Origin: Streptomyces spiramyceticus
Lineage (GTDB): Bacteria; Actinomycetota; Actinomycetes; Streptomycetales; Streptomycetaceae
Length of the DNA: 64,000 nucleotides
Assembly: GCF_028807635.1 (NCBI RefSeq)
Contig: NZ_JARBAX010000001.1
Span: 943,001-1,007,000, forward strand
Reading direction: 5' to 3'
The notes under the pieces were generated by a model. The model was not told the DNA's origin and did no database searches. It saw only the letters and a list, made by a program, of their open reading frames with translations. Shown here in pieces: positions 1 to 9,152 of this stretch (position 1 is the stretch's first letter; each line of letters starts with the position of its first letter). The position numbers and the translations under genes are program-made.

Positions 1-344
1 TCATTGCGCCGCCACCAGGTGAACGCGTCCTGGTACTCGGCGATGACCTTGTCGAGGTCTTCGTCGGAACCACGTGCGAGATCGAGGAAGGACGGCTCAC
101 CGTCGAACCCCTCGGGGGTGAACGCCTGCCGGTCCATGCCGGCGGAGAAGGACTTGCCCTCGCCGCGCAGCACGACGACCCGCACGTCGCCCGGAAGTGA
201 CCGTCCGGCTTCCGTCAACGCCCGCCACAGAGCGGGAGACTGGGCGTTGCGCTTGGCCGCATTGGTAAGGGTCACCGTGGCAACGGCGTCTTCGACGGTG
301 AGTCGTACGCCGTCCTTGTCCAGCACAGGGTCGAGCGAAGCCAT
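1..344 (-). CDS. enoyl-CoA hydratase/isomerase family protein (N-terminal part; runs off the left edge)
   Basis: The first 114 codons of a crotonase-fold protein; the gene continues past the window edge. The N-terminus has the family beta-strand pattern VRLTVEDAVATVTLTN followed by AKRNAQSPALWRAL, and the oxyanion-hole region appears as RGEGKSFSAGMDRQAF (family pattern: G-x-G-x-x-F-S-A-G-x-D). Members of this family hydrate or isomerise acyl-CoA thioesters in the cytoplasm, but the catalytic Glu region lies outside the window, so substrate and reaction cannot be told. The start is an ATG with GGAGGCGCC just upstream. It faces away from the regulator gene at its left flank and shares only a short gap with it. 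Confidence 0.88.
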   Translation of the reverse strand, partial: MASLDPVLDKDGVRLTVEDAVATVTLTNAAKRNAQSPALWRALTEAGRSLPGDVRVVVLRGEGKSFSAGMDRQAFTPEGFDGEPSFLDLARGSDEDLDKVIAEYQDAFTWWRRN

Positions 345-472
345 GTGGCGCCTCCGGTTCGGGTGGCAGTCGGGCAGTGCAGATAAGTGACTGCACAGTA
401 ACCACCCGGGCGATCGTGCGACCGACCGGGTGGCCACCGCCGAAACCGGTGAGCCGAGTCCGCCTGCGACCG

Positions 473-694
473 TCAGGCCGAAGCGGCCTTCTTGCCTCGC
501 GTCGCCCCGCCGCGTCCCCGCAGCGTGACTCCGGACTCGCTGAGCATCCGGTGTACGAACCCGTAGGAGCGGCCGGTCTCTTCGGCCAGCGCCCGGATGC
601 TCGCACCGGAGTCGTACTTCTTCTTCAGGTCTGCCGCGAGCTTGTCGCGCGCGGCGCCGGTTACCCGGCTGCCCTTCTTAAGAGTCTCGGCCAC
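473..694 (-). CDS. gbn: small helix-turn-helix nucleoid-associated protein, Gbn-like
   Basis: A 73-residue, Lys/Arg-rich protein with a single helix-turn-helix: the segment ASIRALAEETGRSYGFVHRM is the HTH, followed by a basic tail ending RGKKAASA. Length, composition and neighbours (enoyl-CoA hydratase on one side, ABC-F ATPase on the other) match S. coelicolor SCO1839, described as Gbn, a nucleoid-associated protein that recognises GATC and affects development. The match is from memory of that protein, not from an alignment. The gene starts with ATG after GGAGGCACGGG. The intergenic space on its 5' side is rich in GATC, including a phased cluster, which fits a GATC-binding product acting close to its own gene. 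Alternative: another short Streptomyces HTH protein of unknown target. Confidence 0.85.
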   Translation of the reverse strand: MAETLKKGSRVTGAARDKLAADLKKKYDSGASIRALAEETGRSYGFVHRMLSESGVTLRGRGGATRGKKAASA

Positions 695-1058
695 CCGTGC
701 CTCCTCAAGGAAGTGCGCTCTGGACTCTCATGATCACCCCTCCAGGGCTTCCTGGCCACCCATTCGGCAAGGTCCGTACAACAACGTTCCCGGACAGGAA
801 CCGCCCGCCACGAGTGGAATCAAGGGTTCCGCACGTCTCGCGCCGTACGGCCGAACGGGGGCACGGAAAGAATCACCAGGTCAGCGCCCCCAAAAGATCA
901 GAGGGACAGAAAGGGCCCGCCCCGTGAGGGACGGGCCGCAATCCGGTGGCTGACACGCCGGGGTACGAGAGCCACTACCTCAGATGAAGGATCACCCGTA
1001 GGCCGAATGATCCAGAGGAAGTGGATCAGGAGTGGATCAGCAGTGGATCAGGGGGCAC
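695..1058. other. GATC-rich intergenic region between gbn and the ABC-F gene
   Basis: No gene seen here. It should hold the gbn promoter (reading leftward) and the end of the ABC-F transcription unit. GATC occurs at 732, 896, 990, 1009, 1024, 1035 and 1046, far more often than the one or so expected in this length. The last three form direct repeats GTGGATCAGSA with an 11-base period. Confidence 0.7.
1020..1053. repeat. three direct repeats GTGGATCAG with 11-bp period
   Basis: GTGGATCAGGA, GTGGATCAGCA and GTGGATCAGGG follow one another without a gap, so the three GATC cores sit on the same DNA face, about one helical turn apart. They lie just beyond the stop codon of the ABC-F gene. They may be binding sites for the neighbouring GATC-recognising Gbn protein (inference). 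Confidence 0.8.
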
Positions 1059-2657
<1,599 letters not shown>

Positions 2658-2756
2658 GGAAAAACTCCAGGGCGGTATGGACGGCGGAAGAAGGGCAGGC
2701 GGAGGTGATTCTTCGACGCCGGCTAATGCACAAGGAGAGATGCCATACGGCCCAGT

Positions 2757-3518
2757 CTAACGGGCGCCCGCAACCACTTTTCTGGCGCGGCCCTCTCCGC
2801 CCTCTCCGCCCGGCAGGGCATTGCCGAGCGGTCTGCGGTCGGGCACGATCCGGCCGAGATCGTCGACGGCCACCAGTTCCGTGGTCCAGGCGGCGGTTGG
2901 CCCGCAGGGCTGGGCGACCAGGAGCACGCCGCCGATGCGGGCCGTGCGGCGCGGCTCGAAGGCGCATCCCCGGGCGGCGGGCAGCACCCAGCGCAGGTCA
3001 CCGTCCATGGTGCGGTACGCGGCGATGCGCTGCGGGGTGATGACGGCGAGCATGCCGGAGGAGGGGCCGAGCGACTGCAGGACGTCGGCGGCCCGGCCGG
3101 TGCCTCCGGCCGCCAGCCAGCCGGAGAGCCCCGGGACGGCGCGGTGCCAGTTGACCGTACGGCCGTGGGTGCGGGCGGTGTCGGTGACCAGGCCGTCGCT
3201 CCAGAGCGCGAAGGCGTGGCCGGGTGCGGGGCGCAGGGCGAGGGGGCGGCGGCCTTCACGGGTGTACGTCCAGTGGCGCCGGCCGGAGGCGGGGTCGTAG
3301 GCCTCTACTGCCTGCCCCTTCATGCGCAGGGCGGGGTCGGGTCGGGCGGGGGGTGTGTGGGCGGTGAGGTGGTCGCCGTACGGGGTGGGCCGGATCTGGT
3401 GGGCGGCGGTGACCAGGGGCAGGGCCAGGGTGGCCGCGGCGAGAGTGAGGATGATGCGGATGCCTCGGCGGAGGGTCGCGTTCCTGGCTGCCGGTGCCGT
3501 CGGCGTACTGGCAGTCAC
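2757..3518 (-). CDS. membrane-anchored PQQ-like beta-propeller protein, function unknown
   Basis: A 253-residue protein with one N-terminal hydrophobic segment (about residues 18-40, IILTLAAATLALPLV) and a presumably extracytoplasmic remainder. Phrases such as AYDPASGRRHWTYTREG and AAYRTMDGDLRWVLPAARGC are the 'x-D-x-x-x-G-x-x-x-W' blades of PQQ-like propeller repeats. The annotated start is GTG preceded by AAGGGGGAAACC; a longer frame upstream lacks such a site. Two Cys residues near the C-terminus could form a disulfide outside the cell. No enzymatic residues for PQQ use are recognisable, so it is more likely a scaffold or binding protein than a dehydrogenase. Confidence 0.72.
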   Translation of the reverse strand: MTASTPTAPAARNATLRRGIRIILTLAAATLALPLVTAAHQIRPTPYGDHLTAHTPPARPDPALRMKGQAVEAYDPASGRRHWTYTREGRRPLALRPAPGHAFALWSDGLVTDTARTHGRTVNWHRAVPGLSGWLAAGGTGRAADVLQSLGPSSGMLAVITPQRIAAYRTMDGDLRWVLPAARGCAFEPRRTARIGGVLLVAQPCGPTAAWTTELVAVDDLGRIVPDRRPLGNALPGGEGGEGRARKVVAGAR

Positions 3519-3683
3519 GGTTTCCCCCTTGTGGCGCCGCCCATGGATCAGGGACAGAACGTAGCGGCGGGGGATGTGGGGGCGGGCCGGGAGCCCGGCC
3601 GACACGGTGGCGGGGGCGGGCCGGTCCCCCATTCGGCCCTGTCCCGGTCCGCGCCGAACACCCCTGGAACAGGGCGGAAGTGG

Positions 3684-3932
3684 GTGAAGGCGGCGCGTAC
3701 GCCCGAGAAGTCGACAGGGCCGCCGCTGGTCACCTCGCTGACGGACCAGGACATCGAGGACGGGCTCGACGCGGCGGCCGCGGTCGGTGACAACCGGATC
3801 CGGGAGCGGTCGCGGGGGCGGGTGACACCGGAGTCCTGGACGCAAGGCTCGGCGGCGCAGCGCCGGCAGTGGTTCCGGCAGGGCTTTCGTACGGGGGACG
3901 ACATGGCGCGGTGCGACACCTTCGCCCGGTGA
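3684..3932 (+). pseudogene. C-terminal remnant of a neutral zinc metallopeptidase (YpfJ-like family)
   Basis: The frame reads LVTSLTDQDIEDGLDAAAAV, GDNRIRERSRGRVTPESWTQ, GSAAQRRQWFRQGFRTGDD and ends CDTFAR. This is the conserved C-terminal end of the putative neutral zinc metallopeptidase family (usual length roughly 250-300 residues), whose members end in a GD-x-x-x-CDTF motif. The upstream catalytic HExxH part is absent: the sequence before it is noncoding or belongs to the opposite-strand gene. A GTG at the left end with GGCGGAAG upstream could allow translation of an 82-residue stub, but I read it as a relic left by a deletion. Confidence 0.6.
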
Positions 3933-4062
3933 AATCGCGCGTGGAGTCCGCCCGGTGAGATTCGCCCGGTGAGACGTCTCGCCGGGGCGTTGTCAGTGGG
4001 CGGTGCAAAACTGGGATCCACGTCACATTCGGCGAGACGAGCGAGAAGAGAAGGTGGACCGC

Positions 4063-4464
4063 ATGACCGGCGCACCGAGCATCTACCCGACGGTTCTGTA
4101 CAAGGACGCGAAGGCCGCGATCAGGACGCTGAAGGACGCTTTCGGCTTCCGCGAGGTGAGTCTCTACGAGAGTGAGGACGGCTACGTCGAGCATTGCGAG
4201 CTGGCGTGCGGCAACGGCGCGGTGATGGTGGGCTCGCACGGCCGCGAGGGAGTTTTCGCCAAGGCCATGGCGAACGCGGGACCGGTCGGTGTGTACGTGG
4301 TGGTGGACGACGTGGACGCACTCCATGCGCGGGCCGTGGAGAACGGGGTGGAGATCCTGATGCCGCCGACCGACCAGGATTACGGCTCGCGGGACTTCAT
4401 GGCGCGGGATGCCGAGGGCAACGTCTGGAGCTTCGGGACGTATACCCCCGACATCGGCGGCTGA
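4063..4464 (+). CDS. VOC superfamily (glyoxalase/bleomycin-resistance-like) protein
   Basis: A 133-residue single VOC-domain protein, the usual size. It starts MTGAPSIYPTVLYKDAKAAI, has the beta-alpha-beta-beta-beta pattern twice (DAFGFREVSLYESEDG and VYVVVDDVDALHARAVENG) and ends with the family's DFMARDAEGNVWSFGTY. The start is the ATG preceded by GAGAAGGTGGACCGC; the longer frame upstream runs into the preceding spacer. VOC proteins may be metal-dependent lyases or dioxygenases or simple drug-binding proteins; substrate cannot be told. Confidence 0.85.
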   Translation: MTGAPSIYPTVLYKDAKAAIRTLKDAFGFREVSLYESEDGYVEHCELACGNGAVMVGSHGREGVFAKAMANAGPVGVYVVVDDVDALHARAVENGVEILMPPTDQDYGSRDFMARDAEGNVWSFGTYTPDIGG

Positions 4465-4471
4465 CTTCCTT

Positions 4472-5923
4472 TTACGACCCGCCGGTGTGCACCTGGAACG
4501 CCGCCCTGCGCACGGCCTTGGCGAGCGCCGGGTCCGGGTGGGCCGCGGCCAGGGCCACCAGGACCTGGACGGTACGGGGGTGTCCTATGGCGCGTACCTC
4601 GTCGAGCAGGGCCGGGACGGTCGACTGCACGGCCGCATCGAGGTGGCGTACCAGCACCTGGGTCTCACCGTGGTCGGCGACGGCCGCGGCGGTGTCCACC
4701 CAGAGCCAGGTGGACTCCTGGCGGGTGAGGACCTCGTGGGCGTCCTCGGGATCGGCGCCCTCGTGCTCCGCCAGCCACAGGAGGGCGTAGGGGCGCAGCG
4801 AGCTGTCGTCGGCCGCGGCGCGTACGTCGGCCTCCGCCGGGGCGCCGACCACGCGCAGCGCCTCGAAGGCGAGCCCGCGCAGCAGGGCGTCCTCGCCCCG
4901 GGCGGCTTCGAGGAGTTCGGTGACGGCGCTGGACACGGGGCGGGCGGCCAGCCAGGCGCGGTACTCGGCGCGGGCCGGGCCGGGGGTCAGGCGGGCGCAG
5001 CCGCGCAGCATGTCCTCGGCGGACTGCTCGATGTTGCCGGCGGGGCTCTGGGCTGCGACGCAGATCTGCTCCAGCTTGACCCACACCGCCCAGTTTCCGA
5101 GTGCGGTCAGGGTGGCGAGTCCGGGCCGGAGGGTCAGGGCGCCGACGGCGGCCATGCCTTCCAGGGCCCAGTCGAGGAGAGGGAGGAGCGGCACGTCGGG
5201 TGCGGTGGGCTCCGCGGGCGTGAGGGGCTCTGCGGGTGCGGCCGGCCCGGGGAGCGGCTGGGGTCCGTACGGGACCTCGCAGCGCTCTTCACGGAGCTCG
5301 GCGACGCGCTGCTCCAGCAGGTCCAGGAGGGCCGGTACGTGTACGGGCCCCGCCGACAGCTGAAGGAGGGAGAGAACTTGGGGGACGGCTTCGACGACCT
5401 CGGCCACTGAGGCGGCGGCGATGCCGTCGGGGGCGGGGTGGACGATCGACCAGGCGTCGAAGAGCGCGACCCAGCCGCGCAGTACCGCCGCCTCGTCGCG
5501 GTCCCAGGCTCTCAGCCGCCAGCCGGGGCGGGTGCGGTCGCCGTGCAGTTCGACGAGTCCGGCGAGCCTGGCCCTGTCCCAGGCCGCGCGTACCTGAGCC
5601 GGGGTCAGTGCGAGGTCGGCCGCGGCCTGTTCGACGGCTGCGGCCGAGAGGGCGCCGGCCTGGCCGGGCTCGGCGTGGGACTTTCCGCCGCGGAGCGACG
5701 GAGATGCCCACCGGGCGACCCGTACGGCGTCGGCGAGCACGATCCTGGCCTGGCGGGCCAGTTCCGCGGGGGGCGGAGTGCCCTCGGGGGGCCTCGGGGC
5801 CGGCCGGGTACGCCGGTTCGTCACGGCCTGGGGTCCGCCCTGAGAAGTCAGGGGGAGGGAGGCGGCGAGGGATCGCGGGCGGACAAGTCGGAGCCTGGAG
5901 TCGCGCGGGGTACGGGACGTCAC
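4472..5923 (-). CDS. large conserved hypothetical protein with a HEAT-like C-terminal half
   Basis: About 483 residues, no signal peptide or membrane span. The middle has ARQARIVLADAVRVARWA and a winged-helix-like stretch (ALTPAQVRAAWDRARLAGLV), then GWVALFDAWS. The C-terminal half is Ala/Leu-rich and looks like helical repeats (GLAFEALRVVGAPAEADVRA, ALVALAAAHPDPALAKAVR), suggesting a HEAT-type scaffold. Start is uncertain: GTG at 5923 and GTG at 5824 (reading VTNRRTRPAPRPPEG) are both possible, and neither has a strong ribosome binding site. It converges on the VOC gene with a seven-base gap. I do not recognise a function. Confidence 0.72.
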   Translation of the reverse strand: MTSRTPRDSRLRLVRPRSLAASLPLTSQGGPQAVTNRRTRPAPRPPEGTPPPAELARQARIVLADAVRVARWASPSLRGGKSHAEPGQAGALSAAAVEQAAADLALTPAQVRAAWDRARLAGLVELHGDRTRPGWRLRAWDRDEAAVLRGWVALFDAWSIVHPAPDGIAAASVAEVVEAVPQVLSLLQLSAGPVHVPALLDLLEQRVAELREERCEVPYGPQPLPGPAAPAEPLTPAEPTAPDVPLLPLLDWALEGMAAVGALTLRPGLATLTALGNWAVWVKLEQICVAAQSPAGNIEQSAEDMLRGCARLTPGPARAEYRAWLAARPVSSAVTELLEAARGEDALLRGLAFEALRVVGAPAEADVRAAADDSSLRPYALLWLAEHEGADPEDAHEVLTRQESTWLWVDTAAAVADHGETQVLVRHLDAAVQSTVPALLDEVRAIGHPRTVQVLVALAAAHPDPALAKAVRRAAFQVHTGGS

Positions 5924-6054
5924 GGGGAGCAGTCTCGCCGCTGACGCCCCGAAAGCCCAAACGGAACCGGGCTTGCCGCTCACGGCTGGCGCTGCGGGAC
6001 TACGGGGCGGAGTACGACACCGGGACATTCCGCCCGGGGGTGGGTGCGCCGCCG

Positions 6055-6136
6055 AAGCTTTCCCCTCCCCTCCCCGCCCCGTCCCGAAACTGGGGGCAAG
6101 CCCCCAGACCCCCTGTACGCCCTTGGGGGTCCCCCC
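6055..6136. repeat. GC-rich intergenic repeat with small hairpin
   Basis: Pyrimidine-rich run (TCCCCTCCCC) followed by the hairpin CTGGGGG-CAAG-CCCCCAG and a CAGACCCCC block. The same modules recur in other intergenic spaces of this window, near 17.3 kb and 56.1 kb, so this appears to be a copy of a dispersed Streptomyces intergenic repeat. Confidence 0.55.
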
Positions 6137-6182
6137 GGACGAAGTCTGGGGGAGTGTCCTCAGGCTCCCCCAGACTTCGTCC
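6137..6182. terminator. perfect 18-bp inverted repeat, probable bidirectional terminator
   Basis: The arm GGACGAAGTCTGGGGGAG is followed after ten bases by its exact complement. It lies beyond the stop of the leftward alpha/beta hydrolase gene. There is no U-run, which is normal for high-GC actinobacterial terminators. Confidence 0.7.
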
Positions 6183-6209
6183 GTGGGGCCCCAACGGGCT
6201 GGATCAGGG

Positions 6210-7337
6210 CTAGATCAGGGGGGTGAGGAAGCGGCGGAGGGTTTCTTCGTAGGCCGTTGGGTTCGCGTTCCACATCGATGCGTGCGGGGCGCCGCGGACC
6301 GTGTGGAGGGTGATCAGTTCAGGGCGCAGGCGAGCAAGTTCGCGTGAGGGCTGCCACGGGGCCAGGGCGTCGTCCGGGCCGTGGAAGATCAGCACGGGGA
6401 CGCTCACCGCCTCGGGGTCGGCCGCTTCGCGCAGGCGGTCGCCGTGCACGCCCGTGCTGCCCTGTACGGACCTGACCGCGAGCGGGAGCAGCGCTCCCGG
6501 GATGCGGCGGGCGGTGGCCAGCGCTCGTACCGTGGCTTCCCAGTCCAGCACCGGGGAGTCGAGCACGAGGCCGCAGATGTGGTGGCGCAGCGCGGAGTTC
6601 GCCGCGGCGTGCACGGCCATGGCGGCGCCGGTGGACCAGCCGTGCAGGATGACGCGCTGCGCGCCGTACCGCACCGCGTAGCGGATGGCGGCGTCCAGGT
6701 CCCGCCACTCCGAGTCGCCGAGGTGGCCGAGTCCCCCGGGAGGCCTCGGGGCTCCGAGGTCGCCGCGGTAGGCGAGGTCCAGGAGCGGCAGGCGCTGGTC
6801 GTGCAGGAAGCCCATGATGTTCATGGGGTGTTCCCGTGTCGTGCCGAGGCCGTGCACGGTGATCACCCAGGTGTCGCGGATACCGGGCACGAACCAGGCG
6901 GGCAGCGCGCCGAGTTCGCCCAGGACGTCCACGTCGGCGTGGTCGAGGCCGAGCGCGGCGCGCGGGTCGCCGACGTACAGCTGCGGGGTGAATCTCACCT
7001 TCGTGCCGGTGCCGAGGGTGCCGTGGCTGACCCGTTCCAGGCGGCGTACGACGGTGTCCGCGGTGTGCGGCGCGTCGTTGAGGACGGGGCCGACGACCGC
7101 GTGGACGCCGGAGCCCTCGATGCCGTACGTGCCGGGGCGCAGGGACGCCAGGCAGCGGGTCAGCGTGATCTGTCCGGCGGCGGTGGCGTGCACGGTGAGT
7201 CCGGGGTCGGAGGGCAGCGGGCGGCCGGGCGATGCGTTGAGCGCGGCGTGGCCGGCATACCGGCCGACCGCGACCGCCGCCGCCCCGACGCCGATGATTG
7301 TGGTGACGGCCACTGCCGCCGCTGTCGCCGGACGCAC
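6210..7337 (-). CDS. alpha/beta hydrolase, membrane-anchored or exported
   Basis: About 375 residues. N-terminal hydrophobic segment AVAVTTIIGVGAAAVAVG (residues about 7-25) indicates a membrane anchor or signal. The hydrolase domain carries the nucleophile elbow GWSTG in RVILHGWSTGAAMAV, an oxyanion region TVHGLGTTREHPMN, an acid in HGPDDALAP and the catalytic His in GAPHASMW, so the triad is complete. The start is a GTG with GGAGCG directly upstream; the longer frame would overlap the aldolase gene by more than 100 bases. Substrate unknown; serine aminopeptidase or esterase-type is most likely. Confidence 0.82.
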   Translation of the reverse strand: MRPATAAAVAVTTIIGVGAAAVAVGRYAGHAALNASPGRPLPSDPGLTVHATAAGQITLTRCLASLRPGTYGIEGSGVHAVVGPVLNDAPHTADTVVRRLERVSHGTLGTGTKVRFTPQLYVGDPRAALGLDHADVDVLGELGALPAWFVPGIRDTWVITVHGLGTTREHPMNIMGFLHDQRLPLLDLAYRGDLGAPRPPGGLGHLGDSEWRDLDAAIRYAVRYGAQRVILHGWSTGAAMAVHAAANSALRHHICGLVLDSPVLDWEATVRALATARRIPGALLPLAVRSVQGSTGVHGDRLREAADPEAVSVPVLIFHGPDDALAPWQPSRELARLRPELITLHTVRGAPHASMWNANPTAYEETLRRFLTPLI

Positions 7338-7393
7338 CGCTCCAGTGTCCGCACAGGCGGTGCGCAGGGCCAGTGGGCGGTGCCGTCCGGCGG

Positions 7394-8089
7394 TCAGCGG
7401 GGCTGGCCGTAGCTGCGGAGTTTCTCCTTTACCTCGTCCAGTTGCCCGCTGGAGAGCAGCGAAGGTTCGCGGCCGGGGACGGAACTCGCGGTCAGCCAGA
7501 GCCTGCACATCCACTCCAGCTGGGCGGTGCGGTCGTAGGCCTGGCCGAGGGTGTCTCCGTAGGTCACGGTGCCGTGGTTCTGCAGAAGCGCGCCGGTACG
7601 GTCCTCCAGGGCGCGGAGCATGTTCGCGGCGAGCTCCTCCGTTCCGTACGTCGCGTACGGGGCTGTGCGGACGGGGCCGCCGAGGGCCGCGGCCATGTAG
7701 TGCACGAGGGGGAGCTCGGAGACGAGGGTGGAGACGGCGGTGGCGTGGACGGCGTGGGTGTGCACGACGGCCCGGGCGGAGGTGTTGCGGTAGACCGCGA
7801 GGTGCATGGGGAGCTCGCTCGTCGGGGCGAGTTCACCGAAGACCTGTTTCCCTTCGAGGTCGACGGCGACGGTGTCCCCCGGACCGAGGCGGTCGTACGG
7901 GACTCCGCTCGGGGTTACCAGGACGAGTTCGCCGAGGCGTACGGAGACGTTGCCGGACGTGCCGACGACGAGTCCGTCCGTCACTGTCCTACGGGCCGCG
8001 TCCACGAGCTCGGCCCACGCCCGCTCGATCTCGTCCCGCCGCTCGCCCTGCGGTTCGCCCTGCCGCTCGTCCTGCCGCTGCTCAGCCAT
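7394..8089 (-). CDS. class II aldolase/adducin family protein (L-fuculose-phosphate-aldolase-like)
   Basis: A 231-residue protein of the zinc-dependent class II aldolase fold. The phosphate-binding motif is GTSGNVSVR, the general base and metal site are in SELPMHLAVYR and VVHTHAVHATAVS (His pair), and the third metal His is in LLQNHGTVTYG. The first 20 residues are a charged Glu/Arg/Gln tail not shared by the family core. Enzymes of this kind cleave fuculose-1-phosphate, ribulose-phosphate or related sugars to DHAP or pyruvate plus an aldehyde; also methylthioribulose-phosphate dehydratases share the fold. Its stop is just outside the start of the downstream alpha/beta hydrolase gene, so the two may be cotranscribed. 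Confidence 0.88.
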   Translation of the reverse strand: MAEQRQDERQGEPQGERRDEIERAWAELVDAARRTVTDGLVVGTSGNVSVRLGELVLVTPSGVPYDRLGPGDTVAVDLEGKQVFGELAPTSELPMHLAVYRNTSARAVVHTHAVHATAVSTLVSELPLVHYMAAALGGPVRTAPYATYGTEELAANMLRALEDRTGALLQNHGTVTYGDTLGQAYDRTAQLEWMCRLWLTASSVPGREPSLLSSGQLDEVKEKLRSYGQPR

Positions 8090-8266
8090 GCGGCAGATCC
8101 TGCCAGCCGTGGGCGGCGAACTGTAGTGCGGAGCCCGGGACTCCGTAAGTCCGCATAAGAGAACTATTCACCCGCTGGGGCGGATTGGCCGGAGATCGAC
8201 CGGCATCTGCGGATCTTCCAGTAGCGTCTGGGGCATTTGTCATGCACGTCGCCATCGGGGGGAAAT

Positions 8267-9006
8267 ATGGCTCGTGATCACAAACCGTTCCGCCGTGCCC
8301 GGATGATCGGGACAGCCGCCACCGTCCTCGCCCTGGGTGGCACCACCCTCGCCGAGATCCCGGTCTCGGCGGCCACCAAGCCGAAGGGGCACGACGTCTC
8401 CTCTCACCAGCGGAACGTCGACTGGCGGAAGGCGAAGAGCAAGGGCGCGAAGTTCGTGTACGTCAAGGCGACCGAGTCGCACAGCTACCGCAATCCCTAC
8501 TACAACCAGCAGTACAAGGGGTCGCGCAATGCCGGCATCATCCGCGGCGCGTACCACTTCGCCGTCCCGGACAGGTCGTCCGGGAAGAAGCAGGCCTCGC
8601 ACTTCGTGCGCAACGGAGGCCAGTGGCGGGCCGACGGCCGGACGCTGCCGCCGGCCGTCGACCTGGAGCACAACCCGTACGGCAGGAACAAGTGCTACGG
8701 GCTGAGCAGGCCGAAGATGGTCTCCTGGATCAGATCCTTCAGCGACGAGGTCAAGCGCCGGACGGGCCGCAGGCCGGTCATCTACACCACCACGCTGTGG
8801 TGGAACGAGTGCACCGGCAAGAGCCGGGCGTTCGGTTCGAATCATGCACTGTGGCTCGCCCGCTACAACGCGTCACCGGGTCCGCTGCCCGCGGGCTGGT
8901 CGTACTGGACGATGTGGAGTTCGACAACGGCAGCGGCAGCCTGCCGGGTGATCAGAATCTCTTCAATGGGTCGATGGCCCAGCTCAAGAGGTTCACAGGG
9001 GGCTGA
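8267..9006 (+). pseudogene. secreted GH25 lysozyme (N-acetylmuramidase) with a single-base frameshift
   Basis: Starts at an ATG preceded by GGGGGGAAAT. Signal peptide near residues 1-37 (ATVLALGGTTLAEIPVSA), then a GH25 catalytic domain: GHDVSSHQRNVDW (catalytic Asp), FVYVKATES, RGAYHFAVP, and the PAVDLEHN acid motif. The frame is intact through SYWTMW; then one base appears to be missing at about 8917, because the reading continues in the next frame as EFDNGSGSLPGDQNLFNG and ends AQLKRFTGG at a stop. The joined product would be about 246 residues, the normal size of a single-domain GH25. In the uncorrected frame a 100-residue Arg/Ser-rich nonsense tail follows. It is either a true pseudogene or a sequencing error. 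Confidence 0.8.
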
Positions 9007-9020
9007 CGGCCCAGGAAATC

Positions 9021-9052
9021 GCCGCCGTTCCGGCCACAACCGGAACGGCGGC
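9021..9052 (+). terminator. rho-independent-like terminator after the GH25 gene
   Basis: GCCGCCGTTCCGG and its exact complement separated by six bases, 15 bases past the stop codon; followed by GCCGCTTT. Confidence 0.75.
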
Positions 9053-9083
9053 GCCGCTTTGAGACACCGCACCGCCCGCCCCA

Positions 9084-9105
9084 GTTCACCTTCCGTTCAT
9101 CCAGG
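9084..9105 (+). promoter_or_regulatory. PHO box (PhoP operator) upstream of the phosphate transporter
   Basis: Two consecutive 11-base direct repeat units, GTTCACCTTCC and GTTCATCCAGG, followed by a weaker third (TTGCCTACGTT). This is the known Streptomyces PhoP operator layout (G-K-T-C-A-rich units every 11 bases). The box ends 48 bases before the pitH2 start codon, placing it over the promoter. It predicts induction or modulation by phosphate through PhoR-PhoP. Confidence 0.78.
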
Positions 9106-9152
9106 TTGCCTACGTTCCACGAGCCACTGACGTCAAACGATTGCCTGGGTAA

